DNA of 64,000 bases from Echinicola strongylocentroti (GTDB taxonomy: Bacteria; Bacteroidota; Bacteroidia; Cytophagales; Cyclobacteriaceae): the NCBI RefSeq assembly GCF_003260975.1, contig NZ_CP030041.1, positions 4,839,501 through 4,903,500 on the forward strand. The letters run 5' to 3'. Below, piece after piece: positions 52,457 to 61,572 of the stretch. The notes beneath the pieces were generated by a model. That model saw nothing but the letters and a program-made list of their open reading frames with translations, searched no databases and had not been told where the DNA came from. Position 1 is the stretch's first letter, and every line of letters starts with the position of its first letter. Made by a program: the position numbers and the translations under genes.

Positions 52457-53473
52457 TTACAATTCCCAGCCTAGGCCAGTTTGAAGGACGTAATCCGCTT
52501 TTCCAGCACCTTCGACGGGTTGGTTGTCAAAGTTCAGTGAGAATCCGACTTTTACGTACAAGTCTAAGGGAAGATCGTATTTGGTGTCGATATTGTAGTC
52601 CACCCGCCATCTGCCACCTTCTGTAATCCCTGGGTAAACGGTTCCCCGCGTTAGGAGGGTCAGATCGCCAATATCATAGAGGTTAAGCTCTGCACCGAAA
52701 TAAGCCTCCATACTGTTTTTCTTTGGATCTTCGGTGGTATAGACTTCATTAAGGTAGGAAACACCCGCTTCTACACCGAAATAGGAGTCATTGGTATGAA
52801 CGATATATTTACCAAGCCCGGCAGAGAAAGTGCTCCTGACATCTATCAACTGCTCGGTATTGGAGAGATAGCCGTAGTTAGCGGGAACATAGAAATCCTT
52901 GGGAAGGAATTTTTTATAATTGAGGTTGGCATCTTCCCTTCGTGTGGGCTCGACTTCATCTTGGTTTGACCGGATGAGGTTATAGCCTGCACTGGCTGAC
53001 CAGCTGGACGCAACATAGCCCAACGCACTCCTGATCCCTGCTTGCGTGAAGTTATTGGCTTTGGTAAAGCTATAGCTGAAATCCACAGAGGCGGACAATC
53101 GACTCCAGAAATCATTTTCATACGTTTTGAAATAAACGATGTCCTCTATCCTCACCTTCATACTGTCCCCAGAAGTGAGGTGAAGGGTGACGTGTGTAGG
53201 GTCGTAGGTCCAGAGTGATCCGTTGTGCCGTTCTCCTGACATCAATGTGATCAGGTAGTTTTGCTTGGAGTAGACTTGTTCTACTTCCTGCCATTCGATC
53301 TGAAAATCGCTGTCACTATAATCTGTTTCTATAGTGATCACTCCTTTGTCAAGTGATTTTATCTCACCGACAATGACGTTTTGATTTTTGAACACCAACG
53401 AATCCCTTACATCAGCAATGGAAGTCTGGTAAACACCTATCAAAAGAATAAGAAGGGTAAATAACTTTTTCAA
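52457..53473 (-). CDS. DUF481-family outer-membrane protein
   Basis: A 338-residue exported protein (leader ending TSIAD). The first 110 residues form a strand-rich domain (SLVFKNQNVIVGEIKSLDKG, ITIETDYSDSDFQIEW). The rest is a DUF481 barrel: FWSRLSASVDFSYSFTKANN, SASAGYNLIRSNQDEVEPTR, and YVKVGFSLNFDN with the aromatic end LQTGLGWEL. The same layout occurs in YdiY-type proteins. It is the last of seven closely spaced envelope genes on this strand. The function is unknown. Confidence 0.82.
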   Translation of the reverse strand: MKKLFTLLILLIGVYQTSIADVRDSLVFKNQNVIVGEIKSLDKGVITIETDYSDSDFQIEWQEVEQVYSKQNYLITLMSGERHNGSLWTYDPTHVTLHLTSGDSMKVRIEDIVYFKTYENDFWSRLSASVDFSYSFTKANNFTQAGIRSALGYVASSWSASAGYNLIRSNQDEVEPTRREDANLNYKKFLPKDFYVPANYGYLSNTEQLIDVRSTFSAGLGKYIVHTNDSYFGVEAGVSYLNEVYTTEDPKKNSMEAYFGAELNLYDIGDLTLLTRGTVYPGITEGGRWRVDYNIDTKYDLPLDLYVKVGFSLNFDNQPVEGAGKADYVLQTGLGWEL

Positions 53474-53544
53474 AACAATGCTTATTTAAATTTTACTAAT
53501 TGGTAATATTCGGTCATAAACAGTAGCTAAACTGTACCTGATGC

Positions 53545-54585
53545 TTATTTATTGGGGTTTTTCATGAAGCCTGGAAAGCGATAATTTAGGTTGAGCAAGA
53601 ACTGGCTCCTTTTGCCAAACACGCCGAGCTCACTCCTTAACATGATATTTTTGTTGAATTGGTACTGCGCACCCAGAATGATGTTAAAAGGGGAAGCTAC
53701 TTTCTTGTCTAGCGTGTAGTCAACGACAGCATTTCCGGGGTCTATACCATTGGATATATCCTCCATTTTGTCAATGATCTGATTGGCCACGACACGCTGC
53801 CCAGGGGGCAAGGTAGTGGCCCAGTCACGCATATAATTGATCAATCCCCCTTCACCAATCTCAGGGAAGATTTCCTGAATGTTGATGCTTCCTTTGGTGT
53901 CATTGGAAATGGATTGATAAAATACCCCTGCCCATACAGAAAGGGATTTTTCCGGATTAGAAGGGTTCAAAATAGAGTGACCCAATCGGAAACTACTGTT
54001 AAAAGCCGGGATGGGCTCCACCACCACATCCACATCGACGAAGTTGTAGTTATTGTCCCATGCCATCCAAAATGGACCGACAGCACCGCTAAGTGTGGCT
54101 CCCAATCCAAATGAACTTGCCTTGAAATGCTGGTTTGTCTGTAGCCCAATCGGTTCCAATAAACTGACATTGGTATCGGTGGTACCACCGCCGATCATGC
54201 CGTAAAGGTTCAAGAAAGGCAAAACCCAGATATCCGGACGGATCGTGTAGGCATTGGTCGCTGCTGTGGTGGGGCCAAAGGTGATGAAATCGCTAAAGTC
54301 CAACTGTTCACTTCCATTGAAGCCCAACAAAATGGACTGGATGACAATTTCCTGTGTTTGGGTAAAATAGATACCGCTGATTCCATATCCATATGGAAGG
54401 TCATAGCCTTTTTTATAGGCTTGTTTCCCAAGGATGGGGAATGTATAAGGCCATTCCATGGTCTTTAAGCTGTCAAAATAAGGCTTATAGTAGGGGTTTT
54501 CCGATTTGTTCATTCCCTGTGCGGAAACCGCGCTTGCGATACAAAGTAAAAGGAGAGATAATATTCCAATTTTATACCATTTCAT
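53545..54585 (-). CDS. Exported beta-rich protein, probable outer-membrane barrel
   Basis: A 346-residue protein. MKWYKIGILSLLLL (54585) gives the best leader, ending AVSAQ; an ATG two codons upstream is possible. Repeated strand patterns (YGISGIYFTQTQEIVIQSIL, FGLGATLSGAVGPFWMAWDN, SLSVWAGVFYQSI, FNIILGAQYQFNKNIMLRSE) and the ending FLLNLNYRFPGF suggest a barrel. The family is not recognised. It lies 18 bp after its upstream neighbour and 71 bp before the DUF481 gene, so it is part of the envelope cluster. Confidence 0.72.
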   Translation of the reverse strand: MKWYKIGILSLLLLCIASAVSAQGMNKSENPYYKPYFDSLKTMEWPYTFPILGKQAYKKGYDLPYGYGISGIYFTQTQEIVIQSILLGFNGSEQLDFSDFITFGPTTAATNAYTIRPDIWVLPFLNLYGMIGGGTTDTNVSLLEPIGLQTNQHFKASSFGLGATLSGAVGPFWMAWDNNYNFVDVDVVVEPIPAFNSSFRLGHSILNPSNPEKSLSVWAGVFYQSISNDTKGSINIQEIFPEIGEGGLINYMRDWATTLPPGQRVVANQIIDKMEDISNGIDPGNAVVDYTLDKKVASPFNIILGAQYQFNKNIMLRSELGVFGKRSQFLLNLNYRFPGFMKNPNK

Positions 54586-54609
54586 GATCATTGGTTTAGT
54601 TTACTTTAA

Positions 54610-55347
54610 TTAATAGGGTGTTTTGACGGCGTCTTTTTCTGCTTTTCCGGCACCGATAGGGATGCCTACGCTGAGGTATAGTGATCGGTTGTAGTGATCA
54701 TTTGGCATCGATTTATTGATGTCCACCATGCCTAGGTAATACCGAATGCCCAAGTTCATCCCGTGTCCTTTCATCAGGCGGTAACCTATTCCAGCCGTCA
54801 TCCCAAAGTCCAATCGCTTGAAGTCATTTTTGATTTTACGCTCATATAAAAGATCATCATCTTCCAGAATGCTGTCCGAAAACTCGTCAAACCCTTTATG
54901 GAGCCAGCCCAATTGTGGGCCTGCTTCTACGTAAAACTGGCTGTTTTTAAATTGGTATTTTACCAAGGCCGGGATATTGAAATACCCTAGTTTTCTTCGT
55001 ACAGTAGCATTGGTCAAGAGCTGATCAAGCTCATCGTCACCTAATGGATAAGAAGGGAGGGCTTTGGCTCCCATGGTGGATTTTACGATCACTCCCGTGT
55101 GCAGCTTGAGCCGTTCCTTTAGATAAAAGTCAAAATAGAACCCAAGGTGCAGCGCATTGGCCATGTCCGAAGAGGGAGGGCCGTGCAGTTGGCTGAAGGC
55201 GATGCCGCCATCCAGTCCAAATTCGATTTTGTCAGAGTTCAGCTTATCCCCGAACAGCAATGAAATCAGCACTTGTCCATGGGCCATTTGGGCCATGACA
55301 AATAGTGAAAAGGTGGTTACTAAGTGTTTTTTTATACTGAAATTCAT
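54610..55347 (-). CDS. Outer-membrane beta-barrel protein (PorT-like)
   Basis: A 245-residue exported protein (leader ending MAHGQ). FGLDGGIAFSQLHG, LHLGFYFDFYLKERLKLHTG, FNIPALVKYQFKNSQFYVEA and DFGMTAGIGYRLMKGHGMNL are typical strands of the PorT/outer-membrane beta-barrel group of Bacteroidota. The ending YLSVGIPIGAGKAEKD is less typical, with charged residues after the last strand. It sits 34 bp from the OmpA-type gene. Confidence 0.8.
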   Translation of the reverse strand: MNFSIKKHLVTTFSLFVMAQMAHGQVLISLLFGDKLNSDKIEFGLDGGIAFSQLHGPPSSDMANALHLGFYFDFYLKERLKLHTGVIVKSTMGAKALPSYPLGDDELDQLLTNATVRRKLGYFNIPALVKYQFKNSQFYVEAGPQLGWLHKGFDEFSDSILEDDDLLYERKIKNDFKRLDFGMTAGIGYRLMKGHGMNLGIRYYLGMVDINKSMPNDHYNRSLYLSVGIPIGAGKAEKDAVKTPY

Positions 55348-55381
55348 TTATGATCGACGCTTCAAATGTTCCTTTATGAGA

Positions 55382-56029
55382 TTATAGATCCCCGCTTTTG
55401 GCATCTTCTTTCATGTCTTCATTGGCAAAAATGGCCATCTCCACCCGTCGGTTTTTGACCCGGTTTTCTTCGCTGTCATTGGGATACTTGGGCTGGGTTT
55501 CTCCATACCATTTTTCCACAAGTCTGGCTTTGTCCACTCCGTTTTGTGCCAAAAAAGCAGAAACGGCTTTTGCCCTTTTTTCCGAAAGCTGCATATTGAA
55601 CTCATCCGATCCGCTATCATCAGTATGCCCTTCGATCAGGATATTGGTGTCAGGATATTTCTGGAATACGGGAATGGCGTTGAGGAGGTCTTCCTTGTAG
55701 CTGTCGCTGAGGTTGGCAGAATTGATATCAAAGACCAAGCTGGCATCAAAGGTGACGTTGATCCCTTCATTTACCCGCTTTACCTCAGCTGTTGGGATGG
55801 CCTGTTGGAGCTCTTTGGCTTGCTGGTCCATCTTCCTCCCGATCAGGTTGCCCGCAGTACCGCCAATGGCAGCTCCCGCCAGAACTCCCCATATACTTCC
55901 CTTGGATACGGCTGCTCCCACGGCTGCACCACCCGCTGCGCCAATGGCCGTTCCTTTTTGTTGATTGTTCCAGTTGGCACAGCTGGCCATAAGCAGGACG
56001 ATGATTGCGTAAATGGTTAACTTTTTCAT
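55382..56029 (-). CDS. OmpA-family lipoprotein with glycine zipper
   Basis: A 215-residue lipoprotein (LLMASCANW, cysteine 17). A glycine zipper (GTAIGAAGGAAVGAAVSKGS, then VLAGAAIGGTAGNLIG) spans about 26-65. The OmpA C-terminal domain at about 95-205 has the peptidoglycan-binding core: VFDINSANLSD, ILIEGHTDDSGSDEFNMQLS, RAKAVSAFL and NRRVEMAIFA. It anchors the outer membrane to the cell wall. Its layout is like that of YiaD-type proteins. It is in the middle of the envelope gene cluster. Confidence 0.93.
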   Translation of the reverse strand: MKKLTIYAIIVLLMASCANWNNQQKGTAIGAAGGAAVGAAVSKGSIWGVLAGAAIGGTAGNLIGRKMDQQAKELQQAIPTAEVKRVNEGINVTFDASLVFDINSANLSDSYKEDLLNAIPVFQKYPDTNILIEGHTDDSGSDEFNMQLSEKRAKAVSAFLAQNGVDKARLVEKWYGETQPKYPNDSEENRVKNRRVEMAIFANEDMKEDAKSGDL

Positions 56030-56054
56030 AGTGAGTGTTTTAGTTGTGATGAGT

Positions 56055-56885
56055 CTATTGGCAAATCATGGCCGAAAACATATCCATGCTCATGTCCTTC
56101 CAGCCTAAGTCCAGCCCTTTTTGGATGTCAGCGCAAAGGGTGGTTTTTTCCGCTGCGGTCATTTTATTTTTAAGTTCTTGGACCTTAGTGGTGCCGTACT
56201 TGTTTTCCATCTTTTTTAGGCCCACTTGTGTCCTGCTCTGGTAGATATCAAGCGGGTCATGCCCGTGGTCCAACGCCTCGTCATAAGCGGCGTATGCCTC
56301 GTCATATTGGTTATAATAAAGGTGTAAATCCCCCTTTTGGATGATGATGTCCGTGTTTTCTGGAGCTAGGCCAATGGCCTTGTCCAAGTAATACATGGCA
56401 GAATCCTCCTCGTTGAGCTGACGGGCATATACCCTGGCCATTAGCGCGTAATTATTGGCCCTCTCTGAGGTGTTTTGGTTTTTTTCTGTCAGTTCTATTA
56501 CTTTGGATAATTCCTGCTTCGACCCTTCCGCATCACCTAGGTGCTGGAGCGCAATGCCTTTTTGGAAGTGGCCTTCCAGACTTCTGTCCTTGGTGACATC
56601 AAGAGCATAATCTGCTTCCTTGATGGCGTTTTCATATTGCCCCAAGTTATTGTAGGCTTCGGCTTTGGCTACTGCTCCTTGCTCTTTGGCATCTTTGGTT
56701 TTACAGTTTCCGGTAAACTCATCCAGTTTTGCCAATGCCTCCGTATAGGATTCCTGATCCAGCAGTGCATTGGCTTCCGCCAATGTTGCCCTGCATTTTT
56801 TTCCCATCGTGAAGGTTTGGGCACTGGCGCTGGCTATTAAGTAGGGACTTAATAATATGCAAAGGGTTAGTAAATAAGGTTTCAT
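56055..56885 (-). CDS. Secreted TPR-repeat protein
   Basis: A 276-residue exported protein (leader ending ASAQ) with about five tetratricopeptide repeats, for example NNLGQYENAIKEADYALDVT, GIALQHLGDAEGSKQELSKV and GDLHLYYNQYDEAYAAYDEA. Cysteine residues at both ends (KKCRATL; LCADIQKG; AMICQ) could form disulfides in the periplasm. It is a scaffold-type protein; the partner may be one of the neighbouring envelope proteins. It is 25 bp upstream of the OmpA-type gene. Confidence 0.85.
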   Translation of the reverse strand: MKPYLLTLCILLSPYLIASASAQTFTMGKKCRATLAEANALLDQESYTEALAKLDEFTGNCKTKDAKEQGAVAKAEAYNNLGQYENAIKEADYALDVTKDRSLEGHFQKGIALQHLGDAEGSKQELSKVIELTEKNQNTSERANNYALMARVYARQLNEEDSAMYYLDKAIGLAPENTDIIIQKGDLHLYYNQYDEAYAAYDEALDHGHDPLDIYQSRTQVGLKKMENKYGTTKVQELKNKMTAAEKTTLCADIQKGLDLGWKDMSMDMFSAMICQ

Positions 56886-56949
56886 ACTGAATTGGTCTAT
56901 AAGTGTTGGACTAATGCGTATAAGGTACTTGGTCTAAGGGCTATTGTGC

Positions 56950-57936
56950 TCATTGGTCTGCGTCTTGTACATCCGCTACTTCATATTTGTTTTTATTATC
57001 TACCTGAACAGGCTGATAATAGGTTTCACCATATTTCACGTAAGTTTGGTCGCCTACCTTTACTTCTTCGGCGCCTTCTGGAAGGTTGGTGACCACGGCT
57101 CCGGACGTAGGAGGAACCACGGTATAGCCTTCATCAGACTTTTCGTAATACGTCCCGCCGTAGTAGTAATTATTGGTGGTTTCATTGATCACCACTTGCT
57201 CTGATCCACCTGGGATGGTTTTTACAGTGGCACCGGATGGTGCTTCCACGACGGTATAGCCATTGTTGGACTCTTGGTAAAAAACTCCTTCATCATAATG
57301 GTATTTTTCATTTTCTATGGAAATGACTATAGCGGTGGCGGCCAGACTTGCTATGAAAAAGCCCCAAGGATGCCATACCGGCCCCCAATAATACGGTGTG
57401 TATGGATGGTAATAGTAGGGGTGATAACAGAAGAAACTAAATCCACCGTAACGATAGGGTGGCCTAGGATATGGGCGTGGGTTACGAATGACTACTGTGC
57501 TTCGTCTGTTGACATTTCGGCGGACGTTTCTATTGACGTTAATATTGGTGCTGTTGTCAATATTGACGCGGTTATTATTACCTACTCTGTTATTACTTTT
57601 TACATTAGATACCCGGGTATTGTTGTTACGGCTGTTATTGTTCCGGACGTTGGTGTTTCGATTAGTATTGTTTCTTTGATTACCGATATTCGTGTTAGTT
57701 CTATTCCTGGTGTTGTTGGAATAACTTCGGCTTTGGAGATTGGAAGGGCGGGACGGAGATCTGGTGGCGCCTCCATTGATGCTGCGGTTGCCGGATGGCC
57801 TAGCAGCGGCTCCTCCTCTGGACGCTCCCCCTGAGTGACGGAGCCGTTGGGCCTCAGCGATATCAGGAAGTCCCAGCATGGCAATGATTCCACAAAACAA
57901 AAGCAAATTGGATAGTTTTTTCATTGTGCGTTTCAT
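56950..57936 (-). CDS. DUF6515-like protein with Asn/Arg-rich and Tyr/His/Pro-rich regions
   Basis: A 328-residue exported protein (leader ending AEAQ; Met5 is an alternative start). Residues about 35-145 are a low-complexity Asn/Arg/Ser region with NNTR and NRNT motifs. Residues 150-200 form a Tyr/His/Pro-rich stretch with a short hydrophobic segment (FFIASLAATAIVIS). Two similar SH3-like units follow: YHYDEGVFYQESNNGYTVVE and YYYGGTYYEKSDEGYTVVPP, each with a PxGAxVxxxPxG(S/A)E core. A third partial unit ends YVKYGETYYQPV. The function is unknown. It is 12 bp from the DUF2092 gene. Confidence 0.8.
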   Translation of the reverse strand: MKRTMKKLSNLLLFCGIIAMLGLPDIAEAQRLRHSGGASRGGAAARPSGNRSINGGATRSPSRPSNLQSRSYSNNTRNRTNTNIGNQRNNTNRNTNVRNNNSRNNNTRVSNVKSNNRVGNNNRVNIDNSTNINVNRNVRRNVNRRSTVVIRNPRPYPRPPYRYGGFSFFCYHPYYYHPYTPYYWGPVWHPWGFFIASLAATAIVISIENEKYHYDEGVFYQESNNGYTVVEAPSGATVKTIPGGSEQVVINETTNNYYYGGTYYEKSDEGYTVVPPTSGAVVTNLPEGAEEVKVGDQTYVKYGETYYQPVQVDNKNKYEVADVQDADQ

Positions 57937-57947
57937 GATGTGTTCAA

Positions 57948-58676
57948 TTAATGGGGTTTTGGAAGTATGGAGATGAGTCTGGCACCAGGAGGTGGAGTGA
58001 ATTCAAATATTGAAGGTGGCAGGTCGGGATTGATTTTCCATTCGTGGAAAGTGGCTTCATATTGTGGTGCCAAGGCTTTTTCTTTATCAGTGATGATTAA
58101 CTTTACCGGTAGGTTCATGGCGTCGTTGGCCACCCATATTTGGACATTTTGTTTTTCATTACTGGCAGCGATGTGAAAACAGTCCTTTCCTTCCACGTAC
58201 TTATTGCCCAAGTACACCAACGTGTCAAAATGGTCCAAAAGGTCATCCGTAAGAGTGGGGTAAAAGAAGTCCGCAGCCGGAAACTCCACTCCATATTGAT
58301 AATTCATAGAATCGATCATGGAGATAATATTGTCAGGAGCATGGACAGTGGTGTAGTTGTTTTCACTATACGAATAGTGCGTGAAGAATTCCCCGTTATA
58401 AAAGAATCCCCGGTGACCCTTGTGGCCCTTCTGATGCACCAGCATTTTGTCCGGGCCTTGCATGAACACTTCGTTTTCGGTGTGCTCCTTTGTGTATTTT
58501 ACATCTGCTGCCGGCTTGTCGGTGGAGGTGGATAGCTGGTAGCTGCATGATTGTAAGTCACCGATCACGGCACTCATGTGATCAAGGATAAATACCGCCA
58601 CGGAATCTATTTTTTCCCCCTGGGCAAAGCTGCTGATAGGAAGGATGAGATAAAATGCCAATAATAGTTTTTTCAT
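57948..58676 (-). CDS. DUF2092 / LolA-like exported protein
   Basis: A 242-residue protein with a leader ending SSFAQ. VAVFILDHMSAVIGDLQSC, DKMLVHQKGHKGHRGFFYNG, YVEGKDCFHIAASNEKQNVQ and WVANDAMNLPVKLIITDKE follow the pattern of DUF2092 proteins, whose half-barrel fold resembles LolA lipoprotein carriers. The ending PPSIFEFTPPPGARLI is typical. It is probably the first gene of the minus-strand envelope cluster. The role may be binding a lipid or lipoprotein in the periplasm, by fold analogy. Confidence 0.8.
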   Translation of the reverse strand: MKKLLLAFYLILPISSFAQGEKIDSVAVFILDHMSAVIGDLQSCSYQLSTSTDKPAADVKYTKEHTENEVFMQGPDKMLVHQKGHKGHRGFFYNGEFFTHYSYSENNYTTVHAPDNIISMIDSMNYQYGVEFPAADFFYPTLTDDLLDHFDTLVYLGNKYVEGKDCFHIAASNEKQNVQIWVANDAMNLPVKLIITDKEKALAPQYEATFHEWKINPDLPPSIFEFTPPPGARLISILPKPH

Positions 58677-58894
58677 TGTGAGATCGACTTTTAGGACCTA
58701 AAATTTACTCTTGCGAGATGATTTTATGCCATTGCGCTATATATACATTAAGGTAAGAAGTATTTGGCTGGTTGGCTTATCAATAAAATGAGTACATGCC
58801 AACTTTTATATATTTTGGCATGCAATGACTTAGCGCCGGCTGCGGTACTTGAGTACAGAAGTAAAAGTGCTTGTTTTGTAAACATTATTTAGAC

Positions 58895-59995
58895 TTAGAA
58901 GAAATGCTTGATATAGTCGGATGGGTTATATCCCGTATGTTTTTTAAAAGAAGCAATAAAACTGTTTCTATCCATGAAGCCACTCTGTTTGGCAAGCATG
59001 TCCATTGTCATGTCGTGATAGGCTTTTTCCTTGATGATGTTTTGGCTATATAGGATACGCTTGATATTCAAGTATTCATCAAATTTCAGGTTTTTGCTCC
59101 TTAGGTAAGCGCGAAGTGAGCTTGAGCTGATACCTATTTCCAGCGCTAACTTGTCTACGGTGATGCCATTATTTAGGTAAGGGCGGTGTCTGGAGACGTA
59201 CTTTTCTATTTTTTCTTCTTCATAAGAAAGAGGCTGTTTACTTCCCTCTAGGCTTTTGGCTACTAGGTTTTGATGGAGTCTATCTGAAAAATCCCTTGCT
59301 TTGATGTCTCTGATGCCGAACAGTAAAAAGGGCTGAAAGAATAATGATAGACAAAGTAAAAAGCCACTACAGACCTCAATGATGGAGGGATGTAAGTAGG
59401 CCGGGACCTGTATGCCTCCTAAAGTAATCAGGAAATAAGGCAAAAATAGCAGCACTTGGAGAGCCAGGTAGCTGACAGTCCATTTTAGCCAATGGGTATT
59501 GATATGGATAAAACCTTTCTTGCTCACCGCCATTAACTTCAGGATCAGATTGACCTCCATGATCCAATATGCGGTGATTTGAAAATGAATAAGGAGAAGT
59601 GCCAGATCCGAAAAGGCATCCGACCTGTTCCCAGAATGGTAGATGCTGATAATTCCCACGGTCACTGGCAGGATTAAGTGGACAATTACCGACCTGTTAA
59701 AATTGGAATAGGCCAAGGTGTGGAAATACAGGTAATTGAGCGGTAAAAATAAGGACATGCTCACTAACATCCCTGTTTTACTGATGTGGTAGAGGTGGGT
59801 GTGCTGATCAGAAAGACCGAAGAACTGAAAAGTATGCCAAAGAAACAACGCCAAGAAGGCCAAAGAAAGGATCCTTTTGGTCTTTTTTTGGCCTTCTGCT
59901 ACATTGGGGTACCACCAGAGGATCACGGTGATCATGATCGAGGTGACTGCCACAACGAATAGCATTGAAGTATAAAAGGTCAAGTGTTCTGGCAT
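58895..59995 (-). CDS. AraC-family regulator with seven-helix membrane sensor half
   Basis: A 366-residue protein. Seven hydrophobic segments cover about residues 8-235. A short linker leads to the HTH_18 domain (IEKYVSRHRPYLNNGITVDK, LALEIGISSSSLRAYLRSK, DMLAKQSGFMDRNSFIASFK, HTGYNPSDYIKHFF). Such membrane-bound AraC proteins sense an envelope signal and contact DNA directly. The paralogue at 60376 has the same layout. It is 218 bp upstream of the envelope gene cluster on the same strand, so control of that cluster is plausible, not shown. Confidence 0.9.
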   Translation of the reverse strand: MPEHLTFYTSMLFVVAVTSIMITVILWWYPNVAEGQKKTKRILSLAFLALFLWHTFQFFGLSDQHTHLYHISKTGMLVSMSLFLPLNYLYFHTLAYSNFNRSVIVHLILPVTVGIISIYHSGNRSDAFSDLALLLIHFQITAYWIMEVNLILKLMAVSKKGFIHINTHWLKWTVSYLALQVLLFLPYFLITLGGIQVPAYLHPSIIEVCSGFLLCLSLFFQPFLLFGIRDIKARDFSDRLHQNLVAKSLEGSKQPLSYEEEKIEKYVSRHRPYLNNGITVDKLALEIGISSSSLRAYLRSKNLKFDEYLNIKRILYSQNIIKEKAYHDMTMDMLAKQSGFMDRNSFIASFKKHTGYNPSDYIKHFF

Positions 59996-60375
59996 TGGTA
60001 ACTGATAAATAAACTAATGGGTTGATAGCCTTATTTAACGATGTCATATGTGATTTACCAGAAGGGGATATACTATGTGTACTGGTGAATGATTCAGAAA
60101 ACATCATTTGGTTAAATTTAAAAAGTTGTTGTCTTATTATTGACAGATATAAACGTATTGATGCCAAGAATTATAATGTTGTGAAAATCAGTGGGGATTT
60201 ATAATAAAATGTGCTGGGGCAAGCCAGTGGACATCGTCAAAAAATGATGTGTTGACCTGGCGTAAGGCTTTTGTATTTACTCCAGCTTCCCAAAGCACTG
60301 AAAAAGTAAAGCAAATGCCAGCAACTGATAGCTCTTAGGGCAATAGAGGGTATGGTCAACTACCTCTATTGCTTT
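59996..60375. other. 380-bp intergenic region between the AraC paralogues
   Basis: No gene is seen. GCAATAGAGG (60340-60349) and CCTCTATTGC (60363-60372) make a perfect 10-bp stem with a 13-nt loop, followed by TTTTTATTT on the plus strand. It directly abuts the stop of the upstream AraC gene, so it may end transcription from the plus strand or protect the 3' end of the minus-strand transcript. Confidence 0.55.
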
Positions 60376-60380
60376 TTATT
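60340..60380 (+). terminator. Perfect 10-bp hairpin with T tract
   Basis: The stem is 60340-60349 and 60363-60372; the T tract starts at 60373. On the minus strand an A-rich stretch precedes the stem and no T run follows, so the better direction is plus, where no gene is known to end. Confidence 0.55.
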
Positions 60381-61572
60381 TATAGTCCTTGATGAATTCA
60401 GAAGGTGTTTTGCCTACCCATTTTTTAAAAGCAGAGGTAAAGGAATTTCTGTTGGAAAAGCCACAGTCATAACCAAGTGCCTCCAGCGTAATGTTCTTCC
60501 ATTCACCTTCCTTGATTTTTTGTTTGCAGTACTCTATTCGGTATTTATTTAGAAAATCATTGAAGTTTACTCCTTTTTCTTTATTGATAAATGAACTGAT
60601 GATATAAAGCGGCACATCCAAGTCATCGGATAGATCCTTCAGGTTATAGCCTTGATTGAGGTAAGGGGTGTTGTTTTGGATATGCTCAGAAAGCTTGGAG
60701 TCCAATTCGATCATCCTGGTTTTGCTGAGGAATTTAGAAGAGTAGCTGTCGACTTTTTCCTGTTGAATAACTTTCGCATTTTCTGTTTGAATGTTATTGG
60801 CAGGCGCTAGGACTTCTGTGAACCCATATAAGATTTCTGGCTTGCAAAATAGGTACCCAGCACAAAAGATGACACAAAGTGCTCCCCCTATTTCACTGAA
60901 ATCGGCATAGATAGACATTTCAAAGGGGTTGTAACTATGGACAAAATAAGGGTAAAACAGCAAGAACTGAATGCTACAAAAGAAAAATAACCAATTTACT
61001 GCATGGCTGTTTTCTTCTTTTATATCTGCATCACCGTGCTTGATAAAGGAGATAATAATCCATACCTGCAATAACCAGTAAATACCAAAAACGATATGGT
61101 ATATGATCACATTGACTTCATTGGGGATCATGATTAAGGTATGTGCTGCAAGCTGGCTACTTACTCCATCGAAAATTTGTTCTTGGAGAAGGGCCAATTG
61201 TTTTTCATAAGGAAGTATGAGGTAAGGGATGTTATTGATAAGATACAGGGCGAAGGGTATGAAATGAAGCACATCCTTTAGCCGTGGAGATTGCTTGTTC
61301 AGAACGGACCTTACATATAAATAGGCCATTGGCATAAACAAAAAGCAAATGACACTTCCAATACTGTAGGCAATAGGGATTTTTAGAATATACTCACTTT
61401 GTATAAGCGTGGCATATACCAAACTAACCGTCAATACGAAAAAGGACCAGCTGAGCAGTTTGCGTGATTGGTTTTTCCGGTTGGGAAAAGCCCACAATAT
61501 GGCGATGGTGATTACTCCCACTGTGATGGCCAGTAGGTGGGTCAGAATGATAGGGGCAAAGTCAAAGTTCAT
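60376..61572 (-). CDS. AraC-family regulator with seven-helix membrane sensor half (paralogue)
   Basis: A 398-residue protein with seven hydrophobic segments up to about residue 240, a polar linker (NIQTENAKVIQQEKVDSYSS), and an HTH_18 domain: YLNQGYNLKDLSDDLDVPLY, LEALGYDCGFSNRNSFTSAF and KWVGKTPSEFIKDYK. It is similar in length and layout to the protein at 58895, so the two come from a duplication. The sensor halves differ enough to expect different signals. It probably has its own promoter in the 790-bp AT-rich region upstream. Confidence 0.9.
   Translation of the reverse strand: MNFDFAPIILTHLLAITVGVITIAILWAFPNRKNQSRKLLSWSFFVLTVSLVYATLIQSEYILKIPIAYSIGSVICFLFMPMAYLYVRSVLNKQSPRLKDVLHFIPFALYLINNIPYLILPYEKQLALLQEQIFDGVSSQLAAHTLIMIPNEVNVIIYHIVFGIYWLLQVWIIISFIKHGDADIKEENSHAVNWLFFFCSIQFLLFYPYFVHSYNPFEMSIYADFSEIGGALCVIFCAGYLFCKPEILYGFTEVLAPANNIQTENAKVIQQEKVDSYSSKFLSKTRMIELDSKLSEHIQNNTPYLNQGYNLKDLSDDLDVPLYIISSFINKEKGVNFNDFLNKYRIEYCKQKIKEGEWKNITLEALGYDCGFSNRNSFTSAFKKWVGKTPSEFIKDYK

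Noticed and set aside
57274..57834. 186-codon plus-strand frame opposite the Asn-rich protein
   Set aside because: Antisense shadow of the biased AAY/CGN codons of the DUF6515-like gene.
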